Position numbers and translations under genes: made by a program. The notes below the pieces were generated by a model. That model did no database searches and was not told the DNA's origin. It was given only the letters and a program-made list of their open reading frames with translations. This document shows positions 39,488 through 48,367 of a stretch of 64,000 nucleotides of DNA, one piece after another. Location: NCBI GenBank assembly GCA_963812075.1, contig CAWETN010000009.1, forward strand, positions 124,001 to 188,000. The letters run 5' to 3'. Numbering within the stretch: the first letter of the stretch is position 1; every line of letters starts with the position of its first letter. Source of the DNA: JAMXLO01 sp963812075 (GTDB lineage Bacteria > Pseudomonadota > Alphaproteobacteria > Acetobacterales > Acetobacteraceae).

Positions 39488-39898
39488 TCAGGTCTCCCAG
39501 GGCGGTCCCTTCAGCTCCACCATGTTGCCCTCCGGATCCGGCACGTAGATCGACGGTCCCTGTCCCTTCGCGCCGTAGCGTGATTCCACCGGGCCCGGCT
39601 CGCAGCCATGCCGCTTCAGATGCGCGATGATCGCCTCGCCGTCGAACGGCTCCACCTGGAGACAGAAGTGGTCCATGTTGCGGCCTTCGCGGCCGGGTGC
39701 CGCGCCGCCCTTCTGGCCGGCCGGGCGATCCACTGGCACCAGGTCGATCAGCGCCGACCCGGCGCGCAACTGCCACAGCCCGATCTTCTCCTGCACCTTC
39801 TCCAAGGTGCAGCCCAGCACATCGACGTAGAAATGCATCACCGCCTGCAGGTCGGTGACCCGCAGCACCACGTGGTCGAGTTGCCTGATCTGCAGCAT
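39488..39898 (-). CDS. VOC-family protein (glyoxalase/dioxygenase fold)
   Basis: 136 residues with two beta-alpha-beta modules: LDHVVLRVTDLQAVMHFYVDVLGC and MDHFCLQVEPFDGEAIIAHLKRHG, then SIYVPDPEGNMVELKG. The His/Glu metal-binding positions (His in LDHVVL and MDHFCL, Glu in MVELKG) are present. The substrate is unknown. Confidence 0.88.
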   Translation of the reverse strand: MLQIRQLDHVVLRVTDLQAVMHFYVDVLGCTLEKVQEKIGLWQLRAGSALIDLVPVDRPAGQKGGAAPGREGRNMDHFCLQVEPFDGEAIIAHLKRHGCEPGPVESRYGAKGQGPSIYVPDPEGNMVELKGPPWET

Positions 39899-39920
39899 GA
39901 GCTTTCTCCTGGCCGGGCGG

Positions 39921-40430
39921 CTACGGCTTGCCGCTCATCATCTGTTTCATGTTCATCTTCATGCCGTTCGGCATCATCATGTCGCCGGCCACCATGTCGG
40001 CGGGGCACGGGCCGGTCCACCTGGCATCCTGGGTGACGATGGACTGCTCGCGCCCGTGCATCGGCGGAGTGAACTTCGTGTTGGCCTCGGTGTGGTAGGC
40101 GGTGTCGCCGGTGAACTTTGTCACCGCCTGGGTGGCCATCTGAGACTCGCCCATTCTGCACACCGTGCTGATCGTCACCGTGCTGCCGCTGCGGTGGATG
40201 TCGGGCTTGTCGCACATGCCCTGGCTGGCATTCATGCCCATCTTGAACATCTCCGCGTCGGTGCTCTGATCGACGCACATCTTCATCTGCTGCGGCGGCA
40301 TCGGGCCGCCCGCCATGGCCATGTCCACCTGCCACAGCCCAGGCTTGCGTGCAGGGAAGTCGTCTGCCCAGGCGGCGCCGCCGAGCAGCAACCAGGCGCC
40401 CAGCACGCCAGCCGCGGTCTTCCGATCCAT
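39921..40430 (-). CDS. DUF3617 family secreted protein
   Basis: 169 residues with a signal peptide (MDRKTAAGVLGAWLLLGGAA) and the DUF3617 core RKPGLWQVDMAMAGG, MKMCVDQSTDAEMFK, and a Met-rich C-terminus (ADMVAGDMMMPNGMKM). It contains four conserved cysteines and is probably periplasmic. The function is unknown. Confidence 0.82.
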   Translation of the reverse strand: MDRKTAAGVLGAWLLLGGAAWADDFPARKPGLWQVDMAMAGGPMPPQQMKMCVDQSTDAEMFKMGMNASQGMCDKPDIHRSGSTVTISTVCRMGESQMATQAVTKFTGDTAYHTEANTKFTPPMHGREQSIVTQDARWTGPCPADMVAGDMMMPNGMKMNMKQMMSGKP

Positions 40431-40493
40431 CGCCGGCAACTCCCGAGGTGAGGGCTGGACGCTAGGACAGTATGGTCGGGCGGAACAACACCA

Positions 40494-41243
40494 TTGCAGC
40501 ATGAACCGGTGAACCCGCCCGACGAACTGACGCATGGCCACCTGTTGGATGGCCGGGTGCGCTACGCTCAGCCCCGGCGCGGGTTTCGCAGCGGCATCGA
40601 ACCTGTGCTGCTGGCCGCCTCCATCCCGGCGCGGCCTGGCGCGCGCGTCCTGGAAGGCGGCTGCGGTGCGGGCGCGACGCTGCTCTGCCTGGCCGCCCGC
40701 GTGCCCGGGATACGCGCGCTCGGTATCGAACGGGACCCGGGCCTGGCGGCGCTCGCGCGGCAGAACGCAGCGGCGAACGGCTGGGCCGACCTGGCATTCG
40801 CCGCAGCCGACATCGCCGCGGTCCCGCCGGATCAGCCGTTCGACCATGCCTGCGCCAATCCACCCTATCACAGCGATGCCGGCACCGCTTCGCCGGACAC
40901 TGCCCGACGCGCGGCCAAGCGTGCCGCCGCAGGACTGCTGGCGGTCTGGGCGGCGGCGCTGGCGCGTCCGCTCCGGCCGCGGGGCACGCTCACCTTCATC
41001 CTGCCAGCGGCCGTGCTGCCCGAGGCCATGCAGGCGTTCGTCGTTGCAGGGTGCGCACCGACCGCCATGCTGCCGCTCTGGGCCGGGCCGGGAAGGGCCG
41101 CGAAACTGCTGCTGCTGCGCGGGGTAAAGGGCAGTCGCGCGCCGTTCCTGGTGCTGCCGGGGCTGATCCTGCATGGCTCCGACGGAGGCTTTACCGCTAC
41201 GACCGAGAGCCTGCTGCGCAAAGGAGAACGGCTGGAGCTTTAG
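40494..41243 (+). CDS. TrmN6/YfiC-like N-methyltransferase
   Basis: 249 residues of the SAM methyltransferase fold. The SAM loop is VLEGGCGAGATLLCLAAR, the acidic loop is GIERDPGLAALA, and the catalytic motif CANPPYHSD (NPPY) marks adenine-N6 or guanine-N2 methylation of RNA or DNA. YfiC-type members modify A37 of tRNA-Val. The start is TTG 40494 or GTG 40509. The 3' end overlaps the stop of the convergent small gene by four bases. Confidence 0.85.
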   Translation: MQHEPVNPPDELTHGHLLDGRVRYAQPRRGFRSGIEPVLLAASIPARPGARVLEGGCGAGATLLCLAARVPGIRALGIERDPGLAALARQNAAANGWADLAFAAADIAAVPPDQPFDHACANPPYHSDAGTASPDTARRAAKRAAAGLLAVWAAALARPLRPRGTLTFILPAAVLPEAMQAFVVAGCAPTAMLPLWAGPGRAAKLLLLRGVKGSRAPFLVLPGLILHGSDGGFTATTESLLRKGERLEL

Positions 41244-41540
41244 GCGAGCGCATCCTCGTTGTGCGGGTGGCGCAGATGCCACAACCGCTCGTGGGCGGCC
41301 ACGAGGCTCTCCATGTTGCGCCGCCTGGTGCCGTCGGGCGTGAGCGGCCGGCGCGTGAGCATCATCTCGAGGATGTGCAGCAATTGCTCGGCCACCTCGA
41401 AATCCGATTGGTCGCAGGCATGGTGGAACGCGATCAAAATCTTGTCCGATAGCCGGCGCGTGTACCGGGGTGTGCCGCTGGTCTGACGGGCCGCCGAACT
41501 CCTCGACCTGGTTCGCGCTGTCGTCTGTTGTCGTTCCCAT
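41240..41540 (-). CDS. Conserved small protein (one frame break)
   Basis: About 99 residues. MGTTTDDSANQVEEFGG joins RQTSGTPRYTRRLSDKIL after removing one base from CCC (GGG at 41488-41490). LIAFHHACDQSDFEVAEQLLHILEMML and RRRNMESLVAAHERLWHLRHP follow. The TPRYxRRxSDKIxxAFHxACD segment recurs in small Acetobacteraceae-type proteins of unknown function. It is probably helical and soluble. Confidence 0.65.
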
Positions 41541-41643
41541 TCTCGTTCCCGTCCTACGCCGTGCTTATCGCGCGCGATCACGTTGCAGCCTGTGCACTAA
41601 CTGACCTTCAGCCTACGTCATTTCAGCGCAAAGACGGTGTTAT

Positions 41644-41652
41644 TTATCCACA
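41644..41652. promoter_or_regulatory. Consensus DnaA box
   Basis: TTATCCACA, an exact match to the DnaA consensus, sits in the roughly 210-base region upstream of the small gene at 41540 and downstream of nrdB. It is single, with no AT-rich unwinding element or cluster of boxes, so this is not an origin. A regulatory box or chance match is possible. Confidence 0.4.
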
Positions 41653-41709
41653 ATCCACCGACGTGGCCTCCAGTTTTTGCGGCAGCGCCTCGAAAAGTCA
41701 CAGCCGCGG

Positions 41710-41728
41710 CCGGGTTGGCCCGGTTTTT
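41710..41728 (+). terminator. Intrinsic terminator-like hairpin
   Basis: CCGGG-TTGG-CCCGG followed by TTTTT on the plus strand, located 25 bases past the nrdB stop in the nrdB direction. The T tract is on the plus strand, so it suits rightward transcription. For nrdB it would be only a hairpin preceded by A residues. Confidence 0.45.
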
Positions 41729-41752
41729 CGCCTGATCGAGACGTTTGCTGGC

Positions 41753-42803
41753 CTAGTCGGCCGGAGAGCCCAAGGCGAGCGTGGCTCCGGTGACGGCCGG
41801 GCCGGCGAAAGCCTCCTCCCATGTGCCGGTGGTGGAGGCCTTGCTGTACTCGGTCGCACGGTTCTCGAAGAAGTTCGTGTGCTCCACCGCGTTCAGCATC
41901 TCGTCGAGCCAGGGCAGCGGATTGCGCGCGACGTGGTACAGCGGGTTGAGGCCGAGTTGCATCAGGCGACGGTCGGCGATGTAGCGGATGTACTGCTTCA
42001 CCTCGCGCGACGTCAGACCCTCCACGGCGCCCTGCTCGAACGCAAGGTCGATGAACGCGTCCTCGTGGTCCACGATGGTGGCGCAGGTCAGGTAGATCTC
42101 CCGCTTCAGTCTCGGTGCCCCAGATCTCCTGGTTCTCCTGCACGAAGGTGCGGAACAGCCGGATGATCGAATTGCAGTGCAGCGTCTCGTCGCGCACCGA
42201 CCAGGAGATGATCTGGCCCATCCCCTTCATCTTCCCGAAGCGGGGGAAATTCAGCAGGATGGCGAACGAGGCGAACAGCTGCAGCCCCTCGGTGAAGGCG
42301 CCGAACGCGGCCAGCGTCTTGGCGATCTCGAACTTCGAATCGACCCTGAAGCTCTGCATATAGTCGTACTTGTCCTTCATCTCCTTGTACTTGAGGAAGG
42401 CCTGGTACTCGAGCTCGGGCATGCCGATGGTGTCGAGCAGGTGGCTGTAGGCGGCGATGTGCACGGTCTCGATGTTGGAGAATGCCGACAGCATCATCAG
42501 CACCTCGGTCGGTTTGAACACCTGCGAGTAGTGCTTCATGTAGCAGTTGTTCACCTCGACATCGGCCTGGGTGAAGAAGCGGAAGATCTGCGACAGCAGG
42601 TTGCGCTCGGCGTCGCTCAGGTTGCGGTGCCAGTCCTTCACGTCGTCCGCCAGCGGCACCTCCTCGGGCAGCCAGTGCACGCGCTGCTGGGTGAGCCAGG
42701 CCTCGTACGCCCAGGGGTAGCGGAACGGCTTGTAGACCGGGTTCTCGGTCAGCAGGTCGAAGCGGATCGGGTGTTCATCCGCTGCCTGGGTGCTGTCGTC
42801 CAT
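41753..42803 (-). CDS. nrdB: Ribonucleotide reductase class I beta subunit (one frame break)
   Basis: The R2 subunit, about 349 residues, holding the diiron-tyrosyl radical cofactor. VYKPFRYPWAYEAWLTQQ, the ligand helices SNIETVHIAAYSHLLDTIG and QIISWSVRDETLHCNS, and the C-terminal tail after AVEHTNFFENRATEYSKAS are present. An extra T at 42111 (A in the sense strand, after GAG) separates IWGTE from LKREIYLTCATIVDHEDAF. The ATG at 42803 gives MDDSTQAADEHP. nrdA is not adjacent, which is unusual. Confidence 0.92.
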
Positions 42804-42981
42804 TCCTGCGCTGCTCCGCTTCGACTCGATGTTTCGACACGCTATATAGTGTGGCCGTGTGCCGAACGACCCGCAAGTTCTTGATCGTCGACCGCTGCTC
42901 CTGTTCAATCCATATGGGCAGTGCGATTCGGCGGTCGAGCGGGCATCGCGCCGGCTTGCGCCGGGTCCGCGGGCTCGAGCA

Positions 42982-43827
42982 TCAGGTGGAATCCGCCGGC
43001 TTCCGGCGCCGGACGCCTGATGCGATGACCGCCGCGATCGGCAGGTCGATGCCTGCTGCGTTGCGATAGTGTGCCGCGCAGCTGGCGATGTTCGCGACGA
43101 TGGCGACCTTCGCGGTCGGCTGTTGCGCCTCCAGGACCGCCGCCATCCGCGCCGTGCCGGCCTGCAGCGCGTCCACCAGCGCCTGCGCGTCGCGGTGCTG
43201 CCAGCGGGCACGCACCAGTCGCGTTGCGCACTCGGCGAATCCGGCCGCCTCCAGCGCCGACGCGCACTGCCCGGCGGTAGCAAAGCCGCCGCCCGGCTCG
43301 GGTGCCGACGATGCCGCGCGATCACCGTACCGCGACACCGCATCGAGTACCAGCTTCCACGCGATGTTTTCACTGGGCTCGGCCCAGAAACTGAACGCAA
43401 CCCGCCCGCCGTGCCGCAGCACGCGATACGCCTCACGCAGAGCGAACAAAGGGCGGGGGACATGGTGGATGCCGAAGTTCGACACCACCGCATCGAACGT
43501 CGCATCGGGGTAGGGCACAGTTTCGGCATCGCCCTGGTCGAAGCGGACTGTCGCCTCCCGTGCCCGTGCCACCGCGAGCATGGCCGGCGAGAAGTCCATC
43601 CCCCGCGCCTCCGCGCCGCGGGCATGGGCGGCCGAGGCCACGAACCCCGGTCCGCAGGCGAGGTCGAGCAGTCGGTCGCCGCATCCCACCCGCGCCGCGT
43701 CGAGCAACGGTTCGATGAATGGCCGTGTCGCGCCGGCAAACGTTGTCGGGTAGGCGGCAGCGGCGCGCTCCCAGCGCGCCTGCTCGAAAGCCCGGACAGC
43801 CTCGGGATCGAACTGGGCGCCGGCCAC
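42982..43827 (-). CDS. Class I SAM-dependent methyltransferase (Methyltransf_11)
   Basis: 281 residues. Motif I is LLDLACGPGFVASAAH, motif II DFSPAMLAVARARE, then GDAETVPYPDATFDAVVSNFGIHHV, typical of small-molecule or quinone methyltransferases. The C-terminal half is a family-variable lid region. The substrate is unknown. Its start abuts the stop of the upstream GST gene. Confidence 0.87.
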   Translation of the reverse strand: MAGAQFDPEAVRAFEQARWERAAAAYPTTFAGATRPFIEPLLDAARVGCGDRLLDLACGPGFVASAAHARGAEARGMDFSPAMLAVARAREATVRFDQGDAETVPYPDATFDAVVSNFGIHHVPRPLFALREAYRVLRHGGRVAFSFWAEPSENIAWKLVLDAVSRYGDRAASSAPEPGGGFATAGQCASALEAAGFAECATRLVRARWQHRDAQALVDALQAGTARMAAVLEAQQPTAKVAIVANIASCAAHYRNAAGIDLPIAAVIASGVRRRKPADST

Positions 43828-44460
43828 CTAGACCACGGGGCCGGCCAGATGCCGCTTGTAGGCTGGCCGCTCCAGCAGCCGGTCGTACCAGGCGCGCAGA
43901 TGCGGCACCTCGGGTCGGTCGAAGTCCATGTTGAACCAGCGGTGCAGATGCGGACCCCACGGGATGTCGGCCAGCGTCAGGTCGTCGCCCGCCAGGTACC
44001 GGTGCTTCGCCAACTCGGCCGAGACCATGCCCCAGACGCGCGCGGCGTCCTGCACGCCCTGCGCGATTGCCGCCACGTCGCGCTTGTCGGGCGGCGTGCG
44101 TACCAGGCCCCAGAACACCACGCCGATCGGCCGGTTCAGCAGCGTCTGCTGCGCGTCCATCCAGCGGTCGACGTTGGCCCGCGCGTGCGGCTCCTGCGGC
44201 CAAAGCTTCGAGTGCGGCGCGTGCGCGTGGCAGAGATAGCGACAGATCGCGTTGCTCTCCCACAGCGTGAAGTCGTCCTCCTGCAGGGTCGGCACCAGAC
44301 CGGTGGGATTCATCCCGCGGTATTCCGCCGTGTCGGTCTTGCCGAACGAGCCCCCGACATCGATGCGCTCATACGGCAACTGCAGTTCTTCGAGCGTCCA
44401 GATCGCCTTCATGACATTGCTTGAGGTGGCACGGCCCCACAGGATTCGGCGCATCTTCAT
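43828..44460 (-). CDS. Glutathione S-transferase family protein
   Basis: 210 residues. The N-terminal thioredoxin-like domain reads ILWGRATSSNVMKAIWTLEEL and GLVPTLQEDDFTLWESNAICRYL, where Ser in the active loop and the E-S pair bind glutathione. The C-terminal helical domain includes DDLTLADIPWGPHLHRWF. The gene ends one base before the methyltransferase start. Confidence 0.9.
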   Translation of the reverse strand: MKMRRILWGRATSSNVMKAIWTLEELQLPYERIDVGGSFGKTDTAEYRGMNPTGLVPTLQEDDFTLWESNAICRYLCHAHAPHSKLWPQEPHARANVDRWMDAQQTLLNRPIGVVFWGLVRTPPDKRDVAAIAQGVQDAARVWGMVSAELAKHRYLAGDDLTLADIPWGPHLHRWFNMDFDRPEVPHLRAWYDRLLERPAYKRHLAGPVV

Positions 44461-44547
44461 TCTCCCTCTGGCAGCGGCGAGCCTAGGTTGCGTTCCCCGG
44501 ACGGGCAACGCCTTGCGCGGGCTTTCGAAGCAGGGCACATCGCCTGC

Positions 44548-45045
44548 ATGACGCTGCCTTCGATCCGCGGCATCGCGTTGCTGAGCACGCTGGCGGCAGC
44601 CTTGGCGCTGGGACTGGCGCTGGCGTCCGAGCAGTGGGAAGGGCTGGTGCCCTGCGCCCTTTGCCTGCTGGAGCGCTGGCCGTACCGCGTGGCGATCGCC
44701 GTCGGCCTGGTGGCGTGCGTGGTGCCGCCGCGCTGGGCGTGGCGGCTGCTTTGGCTGATCGTGCTGTGCATGCTGGCCGATGCAGCGATGGCGGCCGTGC
44801 ATGTGGGTGTCGAGTTGCACTACTGGCCGAGCCCGCTGCCGGAGTGCATGGCGCCGCGTTTCAGCGGCGGCACCGTCGCCCAGCGGCTGGCGCAGCTGCC
44901 GGCGCGTCCGGCCAAGCCGTGCGAGGACGCGGCCTACCTCATCCCTGGTTTGCCGGTCTCGATGGCGGCGATGAACCTGCTGTTCGCACTCGGGTTTGCC
45001 GTGGTTCTCGCCGCCCTGCTGTGGCGCGGGCGGAGAACGGCATGA
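44548..45045 (+). CDS. Disulfide bond formation protein B (DsbB-like)
   Basis: 165 residues, four predicted transmembrane helices. It carries the quinone-proximal CxxC in LVPCALCLLERWPYR and a second periplasmic pair (PLPECMAPRF ... AKPCEDAAYL). It reoxidises DsbA using ubiquinone. The ATG at 44548 avoids a cytoplasmic extension; the stop overlaps the coq7 ATG, suggesting cotranscription of two quinone-linked functions. Confidence 0.9.
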   Translation: MTLPSIRGIALLSTLAAALALGLALASEQWEGLVPCALCLLERWPYRVAIAVGLVACVVPPRWAWRLLWLIVLCMLADAAMAAVHVGVELHYWPSPLPECMAPRFSGGTVAQRLAQLPARPAKPCEDAAYLIPGLPVSMAAMNLLFALGFAVVLAALLWRGRRTA

Positions 45046-45588
45046 GCGCGGAGCAGCGCCTGCCTGGCGATCGGGCGCAGGCGGCCGATGTGGCGCGCAT
45101 GATCCGCGTCGATCATGCCGGCGAGTACGGCGCGGCTCGCATCTACGCCGGGCAGCTTGCGGTGCTTGGCCGGCGCGAAGTCGGCGCCGGTGCTGCGCGA
45201 GATGCAGGAACAGGAACGCCAGCACCTGGATCGCTTCGCCGACATGATCGCCCGCCGCCGGGTGCGTCCTACGGCGCTGCTGCCGCTGTGGCACGTGGCC
45301 GGCTTCGCGCTCGGGGCGGCGACCGCGGTGCTGGGCGAACGCGCGGCGATGGCCTGTACCGTGGCGGTGGAGGAGGCGATCGACGCGCACTACGCCGAGC
45401 AGATCGCCGCGCTCGACGACGGCGAGGCCGAACTGCGCGACACGCTGAGTACGTTCCGCGAGGATGAGCTGCACCATCGCGACATCGGGCTGCAGCATGG
45501 CGCGGAGCAGGCGCCCGGCTATCGCCTGCTGTCGGCGGCAATCAGGACGGGCTGCCGGCTCGCGATCCGCATCAGCGAGCGCGTGTAG
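45042..45588 (+). CDS. coq7: Demethoxyubiquinone hydroxylase Coq7 (one frame break)
   Basis: A diiron hydroxylase for a late ubiquinone ring hydroxylation, about 181 residues. The ferritin-like ligand motifs are DHAGEYGA, EMQEQERQHLD, VEEAIDAHYAEQ and FREDELHHRD (Glu and ExxH pairs). One surplus C at 45174 separates AVLGR from AKSAPVLREM. The ATG at 45042 overlaps the dsbB stop. Confidence 0.9.
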
Positions 45589-45596
45589 GAACCGCG

Positions 45597-46376
45597 ATGG
45601 GCATCGAGCGACTCACGGTCCGTGGCATCGACCTCGAGGTCCTGCGCATCGGCACGGGACCGCCGATCCTGTTGCTGCACGGCCTGCACACGGTGGACCC
45701 GCAGGCGCCGTTCCTCCATCGGCTTGGGGCACGGGCCCAGATCGTCGCACCGTCGCACCCCGGTTTCGGCCATTCGCCGCGGCCGGCCGGGTTCGGCACG
45801 ATTTACGACCTCGTGCATCTCTATCTCGACCTGCTGGAAGCCCTGCCGTACGAGAAGGTGACGCTGCTGGGCTTCTCGTTCGGCGGCTGGCTCGCGGCCG
45901 AGATCGCCGCGGCCTGCTGCCATCGCCTGCAGCGGCTGATCCTGGTCGATCCCCTGGGGCTCAAGCTCGGCGACCGCGAAAGCCGCGACATCCTCGACCT
46001 GTTCAACACCGCGCCGGCGGAAGTTGACCGGCGCACCTGGCACGATCCGGCGAAGTGGGCGCCCGACTTCAACGCGATGTCGGACGACGCGATCGTGGTG
46101 CATGCGCGCAATCGCGACGCGCTGTGCCTGTACGGCTGGCAGCCGTTCATGTACAACCCGAGCCTGCCGCGCTGGCTGTGCCGCATCGCCGTGCCGACGC
46201 TGGTGCTGTGGGGTGCGAGCGACGGCGTGGTGACGCCGGCATATGGACGGGCGTACAGCGACCTGATTCCCGGTGCGCGGTTCGAGCTGATCGAACAGGC
46301 AGGCCATCATCCGGAGATCGAGCAGCCGGAGGCCTTTGCCGCACGCGTCGCGGCATTCCTCGCGGCCGCTGGCTGA
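45597..46376 (+). CDS. Alpha/beta hydrolase
   Basis: 259 residues, the classic alpha/beta hydrolase layout. The oxyanion region is LLLHGLHTVDP, the nucleophile elbow is LLGFSFGGWLAAE (Ser), the acid lies in VLWGASDGVVTPAYG, and the histidine in EQAGHHPEIEQP. It is cytoplasmic (no signal peptide). The physiological ester is unknown; meta-cleavage-product hydrolases share this pattern. Confidence 0.9.
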   Translation: MGIERLTVRGIDLEVLRIGTGPPILLLHGLHTVDPQAPFLHRLGARAQIVAPSHPGFGHSPRPAGFGTIYDLVHLYLDLLEALPYEKVTLLGFSFGGWLAAEIAAACCHRLQRLILVDPLGLKLGDRESRDILDLFNTAPAEVDRRTWHDPAKWAPDFNAMSDDAIVVHARNRDALCLYGWQPFMYNPSLPRWLCRIAVPTLVLWGASDGVVTPAYGRAYSDLIPGARFELIEQAGHHPEIEQPEAFAARVAAFLAAAG

Positions 46377-46379
46377 CCG

Positions 46380-47222
46380 TTGCGCCTTCGTCTCGCGGCG
46401 CTGCTGTGCGCGTTGCTGTGGCCGGGGCTGGCGACGGCGGCGGAGCTGAAGCTCGCCACCTGGAACCTGGAATGGCTCACCACGAACGATCGCGACATCC
46501 CCGCTGATACGCGGCCGAAGCAGCCGGAGGACATCGACCTGCTGCGCCGCTATGCGCTCGAGCTCGACGCCGATGTCATCGGTGTGCAGGAGGTCGATGG
46601 CGTCGCGATCGCCGCCCGGGTCTTCCCGCCCGACCGGTACTCGATCCATCTGACCCGCGACCGTGTCTTGCAACGCGTTGGCATCGTCGTGCGCCGCGGC
46701 ATCCGTTACAGTGTCAATGCCGATCTCACCGGCCTCGCCGATCCGCGCGGCGAGCTGCGCAGCGGCGCCGACATCACATTGGAGACCCAGCCGCCGCTGC
46801 GCGTGCTCGCGGTGCATCTGAAGACCGGCTGCTTCGACGACCGGCTGAGCGGTCGCGTGCGCCGCGCCTGCGCCCAGCTGCGCGAGCAGGTGCCGGCGCT
46901 GGTCGACTGGATCGTTGCCAGGCGGAGCGAAGGCGTGGCGTTCGCCATCCTGGGTGACTTCAACCGGCACATGGACGGACGCGACCAGCTCTGGGCTGCG
47001 CTGCGGCAGGCGGCGCCATTGGCGCGCGCCACCGAGGGTCGCGCCAGCCCCTGCTGGGGCGGCGAGGCGTTCATCGACCACATCGTACTGGGCAACGCGG
47101 CGCGTGATTGGCTGTTGCCCGGCACGCTGCGCGTGCTGACCTATCGCGAGGCCGGCACGGAGTGGAAGCAGCGCCTGTCGGATCACTGTCCGGTGTCGGT
47201 GCGCTTGCGCCTGCCGGACTGA
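46380..47222 (+). CDS. Secreted endonuclease/exonuclease/phosphatase family protein
   Basis: 280 residues with a signal peptide (TTG start at 46380, LRLAALLCALLWPGLATAA). The EEP core follows: LATWNLEWL, DVIGVQEVDG (metal Glu), LGDFNRHMDG, and SDHCPVSVRL (catalytic Asp/His). It could be a periplasmic nuclease or phosphodiesterase. It directly follows the hydrolase gene with a 3-base gap. Confidence 0.87.
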   Translation: MRLRLAALLCALLWPGLATAAELKLATWNLEWLTTNDRDIPADTRPKQPEDIDLLRRYALELDADVIGVQEVDGVAIAARVFPPDRYSIHLTRDRVLQRVGIVVRRGIRYSVNADLTGLADPRGELRSGADITLETQPPLRVLAVHLKTGCFDDRLSGRVRRACAQLREQVPALVDWIVARRSEGVAFAILGDFNRHMDGRDQLWAALRQAAPLARATEGRASPCWGGEAFIDHIVLGNAARDWLLPGTLRVLTYREAGTEWKQRLSDHCPVSVRLRLPD

Positions 47223-47260
47223 GGCCGTTGAATGCCGCCTCCTGTTGAAGGGGCAGCGGC

Positions 47261-48349
47261 ATGAAGATCACCGGCATCACCACCAAGGAATTCCGCTGGC
47301 CGCGGCACAAGCCGATCACCAACGGCAAGCACACCTACACGGACGTGACCTTCGCCGTGGTCGAGATCGCCACCTCGGACGGCATCACCGGCATCGGCCT
47401 CGGCGGCGGCGGCGACATCGAGCGCGCCACCATCGCGCGGCTGGCGCCGATGCTGATCGGCGAGGACCCGATCGACGTCGAGCGGCTGTGGCACCGGATG
47501 TGGGAGCCGAAGCTGATCGGCCGCCGCGGCCTGACCACGCGGGCGATCTCGGCGATCGACATCGGCCTGTGGGACATCCGCGCCAAGTTCGCCAACCTGC
47601 CGCTGTACAAGCTGCTCGGCGGCTTCCGCGACCGGGTGCCGACCTATATCGCCGGCGGCTACTACGAGGAAGGCAAGGGTCTGCCGGAACTCGCGCGCGA
47701 GATGGAAGACAACGTGCGCATGGGCGCCAGGGCGGTGAAGATGAAGGTCGGCGCCGTGCCGATCACCGAGGACGTGGCGCGCGTGCGCGTCGCCCGCGAG
47801 GCGGTGGGGCCGGACGTCAAGCTGATGGTCGATGCCAACTGCGCCTATCGCCACTACGAGGCGATCCAGCTGGCGAAGCGCATCGAAGAATACGACGTGT
47901 TCTGGTTCGAGGAGCCGGTGGCGCCCGATGACTACGACGGCCACCGCAAGCTGGCGCGCGCCACCAGCATTCCGATCGCGACCGGTGAGAACGAGTACAC
48001 GCGCTACGGGTTCCGCGACCTGATCAGGCACGAGTGCGCGGCGATCCTGAACGCAGACGCCAAGATCCTGGGCGGCGTGACCGAGTTCATGAAGGTGGCG
48101 GCATTGGCGCAGGCCAACGATCTGGACATCGCGCCGCACGGCTCGCAGGACATCCATGTGCACCTGGTCGCGGCGATCTCCAACGGGCTGATCCTGGAGT
48201 TCTACCGCGACACAGTCGATCCGATGTGGGGCCGGGTGTATCGCCACACGCTGACGCTGAACAGCGACGGCACGGTGAGCCCGCCGAACGTGCCCGGCAT
48301 CGGCGCCGACCCCGACTACGACTCGCTCGCCGAATTCCGCGTCGCCTGA
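47261..48349 (+). CDS. Enolase-superfamily dehydratase/racemase (mandelate racemase-like)
   Basis: 362 residues. The N-terminal capping domain is followed by the barrel with KMKVG (catalytic Lys near 163), metal ligands Asp in MVDANCAYR, Glu in WFEEPVAP and Glu in ATGENEYTR, and a catalytic His in APHGSQDIHVH. This is the pattern of sugar-acid dehydratases and mandelate-type racemases. No close function can be named. The next gene is a dehydroquinase-like protein 18 bases downstream. Confidence 0.9.
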   Translation: MKITGITTKEFRWPRHKPITNGKHTYTDVTFAVVEIATSDGITGIGLGGGGDIERATIARLAPMLIGEDPIDVERLWHRMWEPKLIGRRGLTTRAISAIDIGLWDIRAKFANLPLYKLLGGFRDRVPTYIAGGYYEEGKGLPELAREMEDNVRMGARAVKMKVGAVPITEDVARVRVAREAVGPDVKLMVDANCAYRHYEAIQLAKRIEEYDVFWFEEPVAPDDYDGHRKLARATSIPIATGENEYTRYGFRDLIRHECAAILNADAKILGGVTEFMKVAALAQANDLDIAPHGSQDIHVHLVAAISNGLILEFYRDTVDPMWGRVYRHTLTLNSDGTVSPPNVPGIGADPDYDSLAEFRVA

Positions 48350-48367
48350 CACCGGAGGAACATCGAC

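Noticed and set aside
41541..41752. A replication origin around the DnaA box
   Set aside because: Only one box, no AT-rich unwinding region, and no dnaA, hemE or parAB genes nearby.
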